Assembly: GCA_024400565.1 (NCBI GenBank) | Contig: JAKSMQ010000002.1 | Location: forward strand, 1 to 64,000 | Reading direction: 5' to 3' | Origin: Bacteroidales bacterium | GTDB lineage: Bacteria; Bacteroidota; Bacteroidia; Bacteroidales; P3 | DNA: 64,000 nucleotides | Part shown: piece after piece, positions 44,798 to 52,359 of the stretch | Layout of the letters: the number at the start of each line of letters is the position of its first letter | Numbering within the stretch: position 1 is the stretch's first letter | Notes under the pieces: model-generated | Seen by the model: only the letters and a program-made list of their open reading frames with translations | What the model was told of the DNA's origin: nothing | Databases searched by the model: none | Made by a program: the position numbers and the translations under genes

Positions 44798-45721
44798 ATG
44801 CTTCCCGTCTATTTCGCTCCTCTTCAAGGCTATACCGACCACATCTACAGGCAGATCCATGCCCGTATTGCGGGTGGAGCAGAAGCCTACTATACTCCTT
44901 TTGTAAGATGGGAGAAAGGAGTGAGAAACAAAGACTTGCGCGACATTCAGCCCTCCCGTTGCGAAGGGGTTGCCACCATTCCTCAGGTCATAGCCAGAAA
45001 CCGCGACGAGTTTGCCCTACTCTGCGACACGGTTCAGGAAATGGGATGGACCCGTATCGACCTCAATATGGGCTGTCCGTTCCCCATGCAGACCCATGCC
45101 GGTAGGGGTAGCGGGCTCCTCCCCCACGCTGATATTGTGGAAGATATATTCAGGGAGATGGAACGCAGGCCCGAAGTGGAGTTTTCTGTCAAGATGAGAA
45201 TCGGACTCAACGATGAGAGCGAGGGGCTGACACTCGTTCCGCTACTCAACCAGTCGCCCGTCGCCTCCGTCTGCATCCATCCCCGAACTGGCATTCAGCA
45301 GTATAAGGGTCGGCCTTCGATGGAGAGTTTTGCCCTATTCTATCAGGAAATCACGAAGCCGATACTATTCAACGGCGACATACTGACAGTCAGCCAGATT
45401 GACGAACTCGAGGAGGCTTTCCCCAACCTGAAAGGGGTGATGATAGGACGCGGGTTGCTGGCCCGTCCGCTCCTGGCCCGAGAGTATCGGGAGGGAAGCC
45501 CCTGTTCCGACGCCGAACACAGGTCTGCGAGGATGGAAATGCATAGGCTGATGTTCCAATACTGCGAGCAGAACCTGCAGGGCGACAGCCAGATACTGTC
45601 GCGGATGCGGGCCTTCTGGCAATATCAGGAGCCTATGCTCGACAGAAAGATTTTCAAACGGATTATGAAATGTGGCAATCTCCGCAACTATCTTGCTGCC
45701 GTAGAAGAGCTTGCAAAATAA
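44798..45721 (+). CDS. tRNA-dihydrouridine synthase
   Basis: This FMN enzyme reduces uridines in the tRNA D-loop. The 307-residue product has the TIM-barrel start FAPLQGYTDHIYRQIH, the catalytic cysteine in NMGCPFPMQTHAGRGSGLL, SVKMRIGLNDESE, HPRTGIQQYKGRP, FNGDI and GVMIGRGLLARPLL. The length and the compact C-terminal helical domain fit the Dus B/C group, but the exact subfamily cannot be decided. It is monocistronic and converges on the radical SAM gene, with an 11-bp repeat element directly after it. Confidence 0.93.
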   Translation: MLPVYFAPLQGYTDHIYRQIHARIAGGAEAYYTPFVRWEKGVRNKDLRDIQPSRCEGVATIPQVIARNRDEFALLCDTVQEMGWTRIDLNMGCPFPMQTHAGRGSGLLPHADIVEDIFREMERRPEVEFSVKMRIGLNDESEGLTLVPLLNQSPVASVCIHPRTGIQQYKGRPSMESFALFYQEITKPILFNGDILTVSQIDELEEAFPNLKGVMIGRGLLARPLLAREYREGSPCSDAEHRSARMEMHRLMFQYCEQNLQGDSQILSRMRAFWQYQEPMLDRKIFKRIMKCGNLRNYLAAVEELAK

Positions 45722-45780
45722 CTTTCCCGTCCTTTCAAGCCGATTGCCTTTCCCAATCCTGCTCCTTCTCTCCATATAGA

Positions 45781-45873
45781 CAGCACCTAGCGTCCATATA
45801 ACGTCCATATAGCGTCCACCTAGCGTCGCGAAATGGCGTCCATAGTGGAGCCTATGTGGAGGCTATATGCTGT
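45781..45873. repeat. Two-armed element of 11-bp tandem units, copy 2 (inverted)
   Basis: CGTCCATATAA, CGTCCATATAG and CGTCCACCTAG (45791-45823) are exact 11-bp units and are the reverse complement of the unit family at 15814-15890. After a short spacer, GTGGAGCCTAT and GTGGAGGCTAT (45845-45866) form the opposite arm, ending ATGCTG as in copy 1 (ATGCTT). The element lies between convergent genes dus and the radical SAM gene, so a role at transcript ends is possible. Confidence 0.8.
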
Positions 45874-45950
45874 TTGTATGCTGGCTAGAGGGCGTCAAGG
45901 CCGACTCTATACGGCAAGAGACATCAAGGAAGGAGGGAATAAGAGGTCGG

Positions 45951-46898
45951 TTAGGAGCCGGGAGTATAGAGGCTACCCTGACGCGTTCCCCTGCGTTGCA
46001 ACTCCTTATCAACCAGCACGGGAAGCTCTTCGTTGCGAAGCAGACGGCCATCGGGCCTGTGCCAGCTCCGCTCGGGAGCAGCCTGATGACGGGGAGGGAC
46101 TTCGCCTGCAAAGCGTTCTATCACGAGATCGGGTCGGAGACGCTCCACAATATCGCACACCAGCTGGACATAATCGTCAAGCTCGAAGGTAGTTACATCG
46201 GCCGTTCCTTCGCGGTACGACTGTTCGAGAAGACTTCCTTTCAATATCTGCAGCTGATGGAACTTGACGGTAGAAAGGGGTAGGGAATTGACCTCGCGGG
46301 GAATCTGCAACATCATCTCGCGCGATTCTCCCGGAAGGCCCAGAATAAGATGTCCGCCACAATGGATTCCGCGTTGGGCCGTCGCCTGGATGGCCCGTCG
46401 GGTGGTGGCCATATCGTGACCTCGGTTGATACGGACTAGGGTGTCGTCGTAGACGCTTTCGATGCCGTATTCAACTGCTACATAGTATTGTTTCGACAGT
46501 TCTGCCAGATAATCCAACACCTCTTCGTCCACGCAATCGGGACGTGTGCCGACTATAAGACCTTTCACCAAAGGATGACTCAAGGCCTCTTCGTAGCGTT
46601 GTTTGAGCACATCGAGCGGAGCATAGGTATTGGAGTAGGCCTGAAAATAGGCCAGATAGGCTGCTGGGTCGTGATAACGCCAGGCGTGAAACTCGATACC
46701 TTCTTCTATCTGCTGACGGATACTCTTGCCGCCCCTGAGGTAGGAAGGCGTGAAGGCGTCGTTGTTGCAGAAGGTACACCCTCCCCTGCTCAGTTTCCCA
46801 TCGCGGTTAGGGCACGTGAAACCCGCGTCGATGGAGAGTTTCTGGGCTCTGCCGCCGAAGAGATTGCGGAAATAGGAAGAGTAAGTGTTGTAGTTCAA
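45951..46898 (-). CDS. Radical SAM protein of the TIGR01212/YhcC family
   Basis: This radical SAM enzyme has the family landmark GFTCPNRDGKLSRGGCTFCNN near the N-terminus, giving the three cluster cysteines, followed by SIRQQIEEGI, YFQAYSNTYAP, VGTRPDCV and HLILGLPGESREMM. Reaction and substrate of this family are not established. No ATG or GTG precedes the conserved part: TTG at 46898 gives MNYNTYSSYFRNLFG, as expected for relatives (315 residues), while a TTG at 46958 would overlap the upstream stop by 23 bp. The start is therefore uncertain. It is probably co-transcribed with the LutA-like gene. Confidence 0.88.
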   Translation of the reverse strand: MNYNTYSSYFRNLFGGRAQKLSIDAGFTCPNRDGKLSRGGCTFCNNDAFTPSYLRGGKSIRQQIEEGIEFHAWRYHDPAAYLAYFQAYSNTYAPLDVLKQRYEEALSHPLVKGLIVGTRPDCVDEEVLDYLAELSKQYYVAVEYGIESVYDDTLVRINRGHDMATTRRAIQATAQRGIHCGGHLILGLPGESREMMLQIPREVNSLPLSTVKFHQLQILKGSLLEQSYREGTADVTTFELDDYVQLVCDIVERLRPDLVIERFAGEVPPRHQAAPERSWHRPDGRLLRNEELPVLVDKELQRRGTRQGSLYTPGS

Positions 46899-46935
46899 GA
46901 GGTTGAATCGCGATTGACCCCAAAGGGCGTTGATA

Positions 46936-47664
46936 CTAGAATCCCAGGGTGGCTGCAATCAGATCCACTATGTGACGGCACTTGATCTTCTGCTGGGTCT
47001 TGGAGATACGTGCTCGGATATGAAGCAACAGAGACGGCTCGGTAACCACAATAAAGTCAGCACCTTTGTCGACAGCCAGCTTCACGATACGGTCTACCAT
47101 CTCGGCCGAGATGGCGGCATAGTCGTTGGAGAAGAAGGTGTCGACATCGAACTCGCCCAGCTGGATGAGCTCGAGGCCTTCAATCATGGAGAGGAGCTTG
47201 CGAGGAGACTCCTTCAAACCCATATCGCGGAGCGAACGGCTGTGGTCGAGGAAGGCCACCTTGTAGGGGAACTGCATATCGGCAGGCACCTGCTGCAACA
47301 CCTTGACGATGAAGTCAGAAAAGTCGTACACTCTGTCTACAAAACTGGAGCAGAGACGGAACTGGGAGCTGTTGGCAAAGAGCGTGGGGAAGTAGCGTTT
47401 GATATAAGCCGCGCAGCCGCTACCACAGGTCACGACATAGGAACAGGAGGCGTAGGCCTGCATGAGTCGGAGGCCGAGCTCCTGGGCTCCGGCAATATCG
47501 CCGTTGTTAAAAAGAGTCTTTCCGCAACAGGTAATTTCTTTCGGATAATAGCACGAAACGCCCATAGCTTCCAAAAGATTCACCATTTTTTGTCCTGTTT
47601 TGACCGAAAATTGATCAATTGAACAAGGGATAAACACTCCAATCTTCAATTCGTTAGTCGCCAT
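46936..47664 (-). CDS. Orphan LutA/YkgE-like protein with degenerate second CCG motif
   Basis: The 242-residue product belongs to the cysteine-rich CCG-domain family of LutA/YkgE, part of the LutABC lactate oxidation complex in other bacteria. The first CCG domain is intact: IPCSIDQF, EITCCGKTLFNNGD and the TCGSGC segment. In the second half the usual HDSC and CCGFGG cysteines are replaced (LDHSRSLRDMG, DTFFSNDYAAIS) and the late SCLMH motif reads PSLLLHI. lutB and lutC are not in the window. It may therefore hold only one cluster, or work in a different complex. A TATATTTG element lies 35 bp upstream, back-to-back with the prsW promoter. Confidence 0.85.
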   Translation of the reverse strand: MATNELKIGVFIPCSIDQFSVKTGQKMVNLLEAMGVSCYYPKEITCCGKTLFNNGDIAGAQELGLRLMQAYASCSYVVTCGSGCAAYIKRYFPTLFANSSQFRLCSSFVDRVYDFSDFIVKVLQQVPADMQFPYKVAFLDHSRSLRDMGLKESPRKLLSMIEGLELIQLGEFDVDTFFSNDYAAISAEMVDRIVKLAVDKGADFIVVTEPSLLLHIRARISKTQQKIKCRHIVDLIAATLGF

Positions 47665-47694
47665 AGTGGTAGATTATTAGTGGGTTACAAAAAC

Positions 47695-47728
47695 TTTGCA
47701 AATATACGAAAATTTTTTATTACTTTTG
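47695..47728 (+). promoter_or_regulatory. prsW promoter giving an almost leaderless transcript
   Basis: TTTG at 47695-47698 and TACTTTTG at 47721-47728 are 22 bp apart. The ATG of the PrsW-like gene begins 5 bp after the -7 box, so transcription would start at or next to the start codon. On the other strand TATATTTG at 47706-47699 probably drives the LutA-like gene. Confidence 0.55.
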
Positions 47729-47732
47729 CAAT

Positions 47733-48527
47733 ATGATTTCGAATCCTATACTTCTTGGTCTTGCAGTCTTCCCTGTACTGTTGCTGGCACTCTATGTTTA
47801 CAGAAAGGACAAATTCGAGAAAGAACCCTTCGGAATGCTCGTCAAGGCGTTCTTCTTCGGCTGTCTGTCGGTTATTCCCGCCATCATACTGGAGGGCATT
47901 CTAAGTGTCCCCCTCGAGTTGTCGGGACTCGACGAACTGCCCTTCTTCGGCGGACTGTACAACGGATTCGTCGTGGCAGGATTCTCCGAGGAGCTTTGCA
48001 AGCTTCTCCTTCTCACCTGGGCGGTATGGAAGAGCCCCAATTTCAACGAATATTTCGACGGCGTGGTCTATGCCACCTTCGTGTCGCTCGGTTTTGCCTG
48101 CATCGAGAACATCAGCTATGTCTTCTTCCAGAGCTCTATCTATGAGATGTTTGGAACCAGTATCTCGCGTGCCATCTTCGCCGTTCCGGGCCATTTCCTG
48201 TTTGGAGTAACGATGGGATATTTCTATTCTCTGGCTCGATTCCAGCCCGAACGCCGCCGTCTCAATATGGCTAAGGCACTCGTCTTCCCCATGCTCCTCC
48301 ACGGCACTTACGACTCCCTGCTGATGATTCCCGAAGGTTCGGACGACCTCTTTCTGAATGGTATCTTCTTCCTGGTTTTCATAGGTTTCGACATCTATCT
48401 GTGGATATGGGGCACACGACGTATACGCCACATGCAGGAGTTGTCTTCAACTCAGGAATCACAAGGCCCACAGAGACCCGAGGGGCCACACAATGATGGG
48501 TTCAAGAATATAGACTGGAACGTATAA
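47733..48527 (+). CDS. PrsW-family intramembrane glutamic protease-like protein
   Basis: The 264-residue membrane protein has about seven hydrophobic segments, starting within the first 22 residues (ILLGLAVFPVLLLALYVY). PrsW/CPBP-like signature residues are present: SEELCKLLLL (Glu-Glu and Lys), EYFDGVVYATFVSLGFACIEN, FAVPGHFLFG and LLHGTYDSLL. In Bacillus PrsW cleaves an anti-sigma factor; the target here is unknown, and no anti-sigma gene is adjacent. The C-terminal tail (about 235-264) is polar. The ATG is fixed by the promoter, which directly abuts it. Confidence 0.88.
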   Translation: MISNPILLGLAVFPVLLLALYVYRKDKFEKEPFGMLVKAFFFGCLSVIPAIILEGILSVPLELSGLDELPFFGGLYNGFVVAGFSEELCKLLLLTWAVWKSPNFNEYFDGVVYATFVSLGFACIENISYVFFQSSIYEMFGTSISRAIFAVPGHFLFGVTMGYFYSLARFQPERRRLNMAKALVFPMLLHGTYDSLLMIPEGSDDLFLNGIFFLVFIGFDIYLWIWGTRRIRHMQELSSTQESQGPQRPEGPHNDGFKNIDWNV

Positions 48528-48594
48528 CGCTCCTGTACAGAACTGATATACAAGAATTTCTTTCCAAGCGATTCTGCCTCCAATAGCGACCCGC

Positions 48595-50424
48595 TTATCT
48601 TGAACCGAGGTCGTCGTAGATTGTCTGCAGGAGGGCTTTGGCCTTATTCAGACGCGTCTCGCTGGCAGGCTGGTCTATGAGGGTCTGCCTGGAGTCGAGG
48701 TCGTAGAGCGTGGTGCCCGTTGAGTCGATGAAAGCCAAGCCGTTAGTATAGGTATAGAAGGCGAAGGGATAGCGATAGGAGGAGCTGAGCACATTGCGGC
48801 TGAAAGTGAATCCCTTATGGTCGATGCCCATCTGGGCCAGCAAGGTGGCGGCCAGGTCTATCTGATTCATCAGCACATCGATACGCATAGGCTTTCTGAT
48901 CGCTCCTCCGGTCCAAATCATGGGGATACGATGAATCCAGGGGGCATGGTTGACACCCTGGCGGGGGTAGAAGAATCCGTGGTCGGGCACACAGACTACG
49001 AGGAGGCTGTCCCACAGACTGTGTTGGCGAAGCTTGCCGATGAAATCGCCCAGACAGGAGTCGGTATAGGCAAAGGCATTGGGGATGGGTTCAGAAAGGC
49101 GATGGTAGGGCACTTCGAAAGGCTCGTGGCTGCTGAGGGTGAGGAAGGCCGTGTGCCACGGAGAGGTACGAGACTTGCCGGTAATCGACTGATAGAGATG
49201 GTCGAAGGTCCGTTCGTCATCCACACCCCACGCGTTGGTACGTGCTTCCTTGGGGAAAGCCTTCTCCGAAGTAAGGGTCTGATAACCTTTGGACAGCAGA
49301 TAGCTGTTCATATTGGTGAAGTTGATATCGCCACCATAAAGAAAATCAGTAGTATAGCCCGATTCGCGAAGCTGTTCGGCTATGGAGGGGAGCGTACGGC
49401 TCTTGGCAGGGAGTTTCATTACCGAAGTGGTGGGCAGACCGGGATAACCGCTTATGAGACACACCGTACCGCGGTCGGTACGATAACTGCCTGCATAGCA
49501 GTTGGTAAAGATGATACCGCTATCGGCTATGGACTTGAGGTTGGGTGCCACATCGGCCACTCCGCCCCACTCCTCGACAAAGGCTCCGCCGAATCCTTCC
49601 ATGATGATAAAGAGCACATTGGGTCGCTGAACCCGAAGCACAGAGAGGGTGCTGTCGGAGGAGGTCTCCTGGGGGAAGAGGCCTTCGAGGTGGGCGAGGC
49701 GGTCCTCCTCGGAGAAGAAATTGAACTGGGCCGAGAAATCCTCCTGCTTGCCCATAGAATAGAAAAGCGAGAAACATGGATTGACGGCAGAATGGTTAAG
49801 AAACTGATCATCGCAGAAATAGGCTTTGCCTACATTGGCTGTACTCTTGCCGAGTCCGCCTCTCATATCAACAAAAATCCCGAAACAGACCAGCAGAAGT
49901 ATGCCAGTCTGAGCCAGGCGACTGAGCAGGTCGGGTTTGCATGGCTCAAGATGACGGGGGGTGACGAGGATGAGCAGCCACGTATGGAATGCGGTCAGTA
50001 CCAACACAATAAGAATGCCGACGAGGAGAAAAGCCAGGCTTACGCTTGCCAGGGCCTCTTTGGGCGACTGGAGGTAGAAGAAAACGGAAGCGTCGAGCTT
50101 GAAATCCCAGAAGGGATAGAGCGCGGCATCGGCACAGAAGATGAGAGACGTGGCGAATGAGACCAGTATATAATAAGGCGTCAGCACCCTACGAAGTGGA
50201 AACCTATCGGAGAAGATACTCACAACCAGTACTATCCAGGGAAGCACGGTAAGATAGGCTGCCGTGGAGAGATCGAGCGAAAAGGCGTGGACGAGCACGG
50301 AACCATAGTCAATCAGCGAGAGGCTTTCGGGCGAAGCATACAGCATGAAGGCCATTTTCTGAAGAAGAAAAGCTGCCACAAAGATGAAGAAATATCTGAC
50401 CAGAAAGAGTATTCTTTGCTTCAT
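48595..50424 (-). CDS. LtaS-like membrane sulfatase/phosphoglycerol transferase
   Basis: The 609-residue product has five N-terminal membrane segments (to about residue 190) followed by an extracytoplasmic sulfatase-fold domain. The metal and nucleophile region is NVLFIIMEGFGG with NCYAGSYRTDRGT (threonine nucleophile), then DFLYGGDINFTNM, LTLSSHEPF and VCVPDHGFF. This is the layout of LtaS/MdoB-type enzymes that transfer phosphoglycerol or phosphoethanolamine-like groups at the cell surface. Bacteroidota lack classical lipoteichoic acid, so a glycan or lipid modification is more likely. It has no close operon partner; a palindrome array lies directly upstream. Confidence 0.88.
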   Translation of the reverse strand: MKQRILFLVRYFFIFVAAFLLQKMAFMLYASPESLSLIDYGSVLVHAFSLDLSTAAYLTVLPWIVLVVSIFSDRFPLRRVLTPYYILVSFATSLIFCADAALYPFWDFKLDASVFFYLQSPKEALASVSLAFLLVGILIVLVLTAFHTWLLILVTPRHLEPCKPDLLSRLAQTGILLLVCFGIFVDMRGGLGKSTANVGKAYFCDDQFLNHSAVNPCFSLFYSMGKQEDFSAQFNFFSEEDRLAHLEGLFPQETSSDSTLSVLRVQRPNVLFIIMEGFGGAFVEEWGGVADVAPNLKSIADSGIIFTNCYAGSYRTDRGTVCLISGYPGLPTTSVMKLPAKSRTLPSIAEQLRESGYTTDFLYGGDINFTNMNSYLLSKGYQTLTSEKAFPKEARTNAWGVDDERTFDHLYQSITGKSRTSPWHTAFLTLSSHEPFEVPYHRLSEPIPNAFAYTDSCLGDFIGKLRQHSLWDSLLVVCVPDHGFFYPRQGVNHAPWIHRIPMIWTGGAIRKPMRIDVLMNQIDLAATLLAQMGIDHKGFTFSRNVLSSSYRYPFAFYTYTNGLAFIDSTGTTLYDLDSRQTLIDQPASETRLNKAKALLQTIYDDLGSR

Positions 50425-50501
50425 AAGGTCGAGAGTTGAGGAGACGTATAATTAGATTTGATTTACAATATATTACAGTACGGAAAATTTCAACACGCTC
50501 C

Positions 50502-50580
50502 GAACTTTCAGTTTGGAAGTCATAAACTGGCAGTTTAAGCACGATAAACTATCAGTTTGAGCCTTATAAACTATCAGTTT
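50502..50580. repeat. Array of four AAACTnnCAGTTT palindromes with exact 22-bp period
   Basis: The copies begin at 50502 (GAACTTTCAGTTT), 50524 (AAACTGGCAGTTT), 50546 and 50568 (both AAACTATCAGTTT), each 22 bp apart. Arms AAACT/AGTTT flank a 3-bp centre; spacers are 9 bp and partly similar. The array lies about 80 bp upstream of the LtaS-like gene and in the 246-bp gene-free gap that separates it from the DUF6078-like gene. The sequence differs from the array at 36065 but the period is the same. Confidence 0.85.
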
Positions 50581-50670
50581 GGGCTAGATATAAATCATAC
50601 GTACTATAAGTATATGAAACACAGACGTGAGAAAGATTCATTACGACAATAGGGGGCAGACGCGACGGAC

Positions 50671-51138
50671 TCAGTACTTATAGTCCGACCAGTCATAATC
50701 GTCAACATAGCTGTCGAACTGAGGAGGCTCGCTGATTCCATAACGCTGAAAGACAAGCTGTATACGACGCTGTTCCTCTTCCGAGATAAGACGTTTACCT
50801 TTGCGGCTTTCGTAGTAGAACGTACGGTTGTTAAATACACACATCACGGCGCTACGCAGCGAGGAATAAAGCCTTTGGGGCACATTATCGTAAAGATGGA
50901 CCATACCCTTGGCCATTCGTTTCTTCTGGTCGGGACAATACATCTGGCACTGCTGGGTGCAAGTGTCCGACTGAGGATTGAAGTGATTTACCATACAGAG
51001 ATTGAGCACCTTATCAGAAGTATTCATTCTGGTCTCGACAAAGACCCGGCTTCGGAGGCAAGTCTCTCTGAGCGGGCATTCGCCCTCTCTCACGGTGCAG
51101 ACCGAGAAGAAGAACGGGGCGTTAGAGTATGACGACAT
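50671..51138 (-). CDS. Cys-rich protein, DUF6078-like
   Basis: I recall similar uncharacterised Bacteroidales proteins (DUF6078) and name the family with caution. The 155-residue product has about ten cysteines in the first 100 residues (VCTVREGECPLRETC, QQCQMYCPDQKK), suggesting bound metal or an Fe-S cluster, and no signal peptide or membrane segment. The C-terminal part (SEEEQRRIQLVFQRYGISEPPQFDSY) is helical and ends in an acidic, Tyr-rich tail. It stands alone between the palindrome array and the prfA terminator. Function unknown. Confidence 0.75.
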   Translation of the reverse strand: MSSYSNAPFFFSVCTVREGECPLRETCLRSRVFVETRMNTSDKVLNLCMVNHFNPQSDTCTQQCQMYCPDQKKRMAKGMVHLYDNVPQRLYSSLRSAVMCVFNNRTFYYESRKGKRLISEEEQRRIQLVFQRYGISEPPQFDSYVDDYDWSDYKY

Positions 51139-51175
51139 GGCGGAAATATAAGTTTAGATGTCTCTTAGTTACAAG

Positions 51176-51197
51176 AAAACCCCTATGACGGGGTTTT
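51176..51197 (-). terminator. Terminator of prfA
   Basis: On the minus strand AAAACCCC (51197-51190) pairs with GGGGTTTT (51183-51176), 8 bp with a 6-nt loop, and CTTG follows the T run. It lies 37 bp after the prfA stop. Confidence 0.6.
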
Positions 51198-51233
51198 CAT
51201 TGAGGGGGACTGTAATCTGCTTTGGAAAGGGAA

Positions 51234-52304
51234 TCAACCTACCGATTCTTTCAGTTTCTCGGCGTTCTCGGCCAGCTGGAGTGCCTCGATCATTCCTTCA
51301 ATATCGCCGTCCATGAATGCAGGAAGGCTGTGGATGGAATAGCCGATACGGTGGTCGGTAACACGGCTCTGGGGGTAGTTGTAGGTACGCACCTTCTCTG
51401 AACGGTCGCCCGTAGCCACGAGGGTCTTACGCTTGGAGGACATCTCTTCCATATACTTGTTGTACTCGCGCTCATAGAGACGTGTGCGGAGCACTACGAT
51501 AGCCTTTTCGAGGTTCTTGATCTGCGACTTCTGATCCTGGCAGCTTACTACGATACCTGTGGGGATATGGGTAAGTCGGACAGCGGAGTAGGTGGTGTTT
51601 ACACACTGACCGCCGGGGCCGGAAGCGCAGAAGGTATCCTTACGGACATCGCTCATATTAAGCTCTACATCAAACTCTTCGGCCTCGGGAAGTACCACAA
51701 CTGCTGCGGTAGAGGTCTGGAGTCGGCCCTGGGTCTCGGTAGCAGGAACACGCTGCACGCGATGCACACCGCTTTCGTACTTCATCAGACCATAGGCCTT
51801 TTCGCCAGTCACATTGAAAGAGATGGCTTTATATCCGCCTGCAGTACCTTCGTTGAAATCGAGGATTTCTATCTTCCAACCCTTCTTCTCACAGAAGCGT
51901 GAGTACATACGGAAGAGGTCGCCTGCAAAGATATTTGCCTCGTCGCCACCCGTACCGCCACGGATTTCTACCACTGCATTCTTGGAGTCGGCGGGGTCGG
52001 CGGGAATGAGCATGATACGGATTTCTTCCTCAAGCTGATCGCGACGCTGCACAGACTCGTTGAGCTCTTCTTTGGCCATCTCGCGCATATCCTCATCCTT
52101 TTCGGTGGAGAGGAGTTCCTTGCAGCCTGCAATGTTGGCGAGGAGATCCTTATATTCGTGATAAGCCTTGATAACAGGCTGTAAATCCTTGTAATCCTTG
52201 GAGATTTTTACATAACGTTTCATATCAGCAGTGATCTGGGGATCGTTCATCTGCTGTTCAATTTCCTGATAGCGAGTGTAAATAGCTTCGAGTTTATCTA
52301 ACAT
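51234..52304 (-). CDS. prfA: Peptide chain release factor 1 with unusual codon-reading residue
   Basis: RF1 ends translation at UAA and UAG. The 356-residue product has the normal length, the stop-codon tripeptide PAT (RVPATETQGR), and the peptidyl-transferase loop GGQ at 231-233 (SGPGGQCVNTT). The residue seven positions after the PAT threonine is Gln196 where family members have His (GRxHTS); the codon is CAG. The PAT motif and length exclude RF2. The GGQ glutamine is the target of PrmC, encoded 1.7 kb upstream on the same strand. A TATCTTTG element lies 21 bp before the start. Confidence 0.95.
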   Translation of the reverse strand: MLDKLEAIYTRYQEIEQQMNDPQITADMKRYVKISKDYKDLQPVIKAYHEYKDLLANIAGCKELLSTEKDEDMREMAKEELNESVQRRDQLEEEIRIMLIPADPADSKNAVVEIRGGTGGDEANIFAGDLFRMYSRFCEKKGWKIEILDFNEGTAGGYKAISFNVTGEKAYGLMKYESGVHRVQRVPATETQGRLQTSTAAVVVLPEAEEFDVELNMSDVRKDTFCASGPGGQCVNTTYSAVRLTHIPTGIVVSCQDQKSQIKNLEKAIVVLRTRLYEREYNKYMEEMSSKRKTLVATGDRSEKVRTYNYPQSRVTDHRIGYSIHSLPAFMDGDIEGMIEALQLAENAEKLKESVG

Positions 52305-52324
52305 GTCGGTTTAGTTTGAAGATG

Positions 52325-52332
52325 CAAAGATA
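52325..52332 (-). promoter_or_regulatory. -7 element upstream of prfA
   Basis: The minus strand reads TATCTTTG, 21 bp upstream of the prfA ATG, giving a leader of about 15 nt. No clear -33 TTTG lies at the expected place. Confidence 0.45.
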
Positions 52333-52359
52333 CAACTTTTTTCTTGATTGAGGGTAAAA

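Noticed and set aside
46898..46958. Longer start for the radical SAM gene
   Set aside because: It needs a TTG start and would overlap the upstream gene; no family similarity exists in the extra 20 residues.
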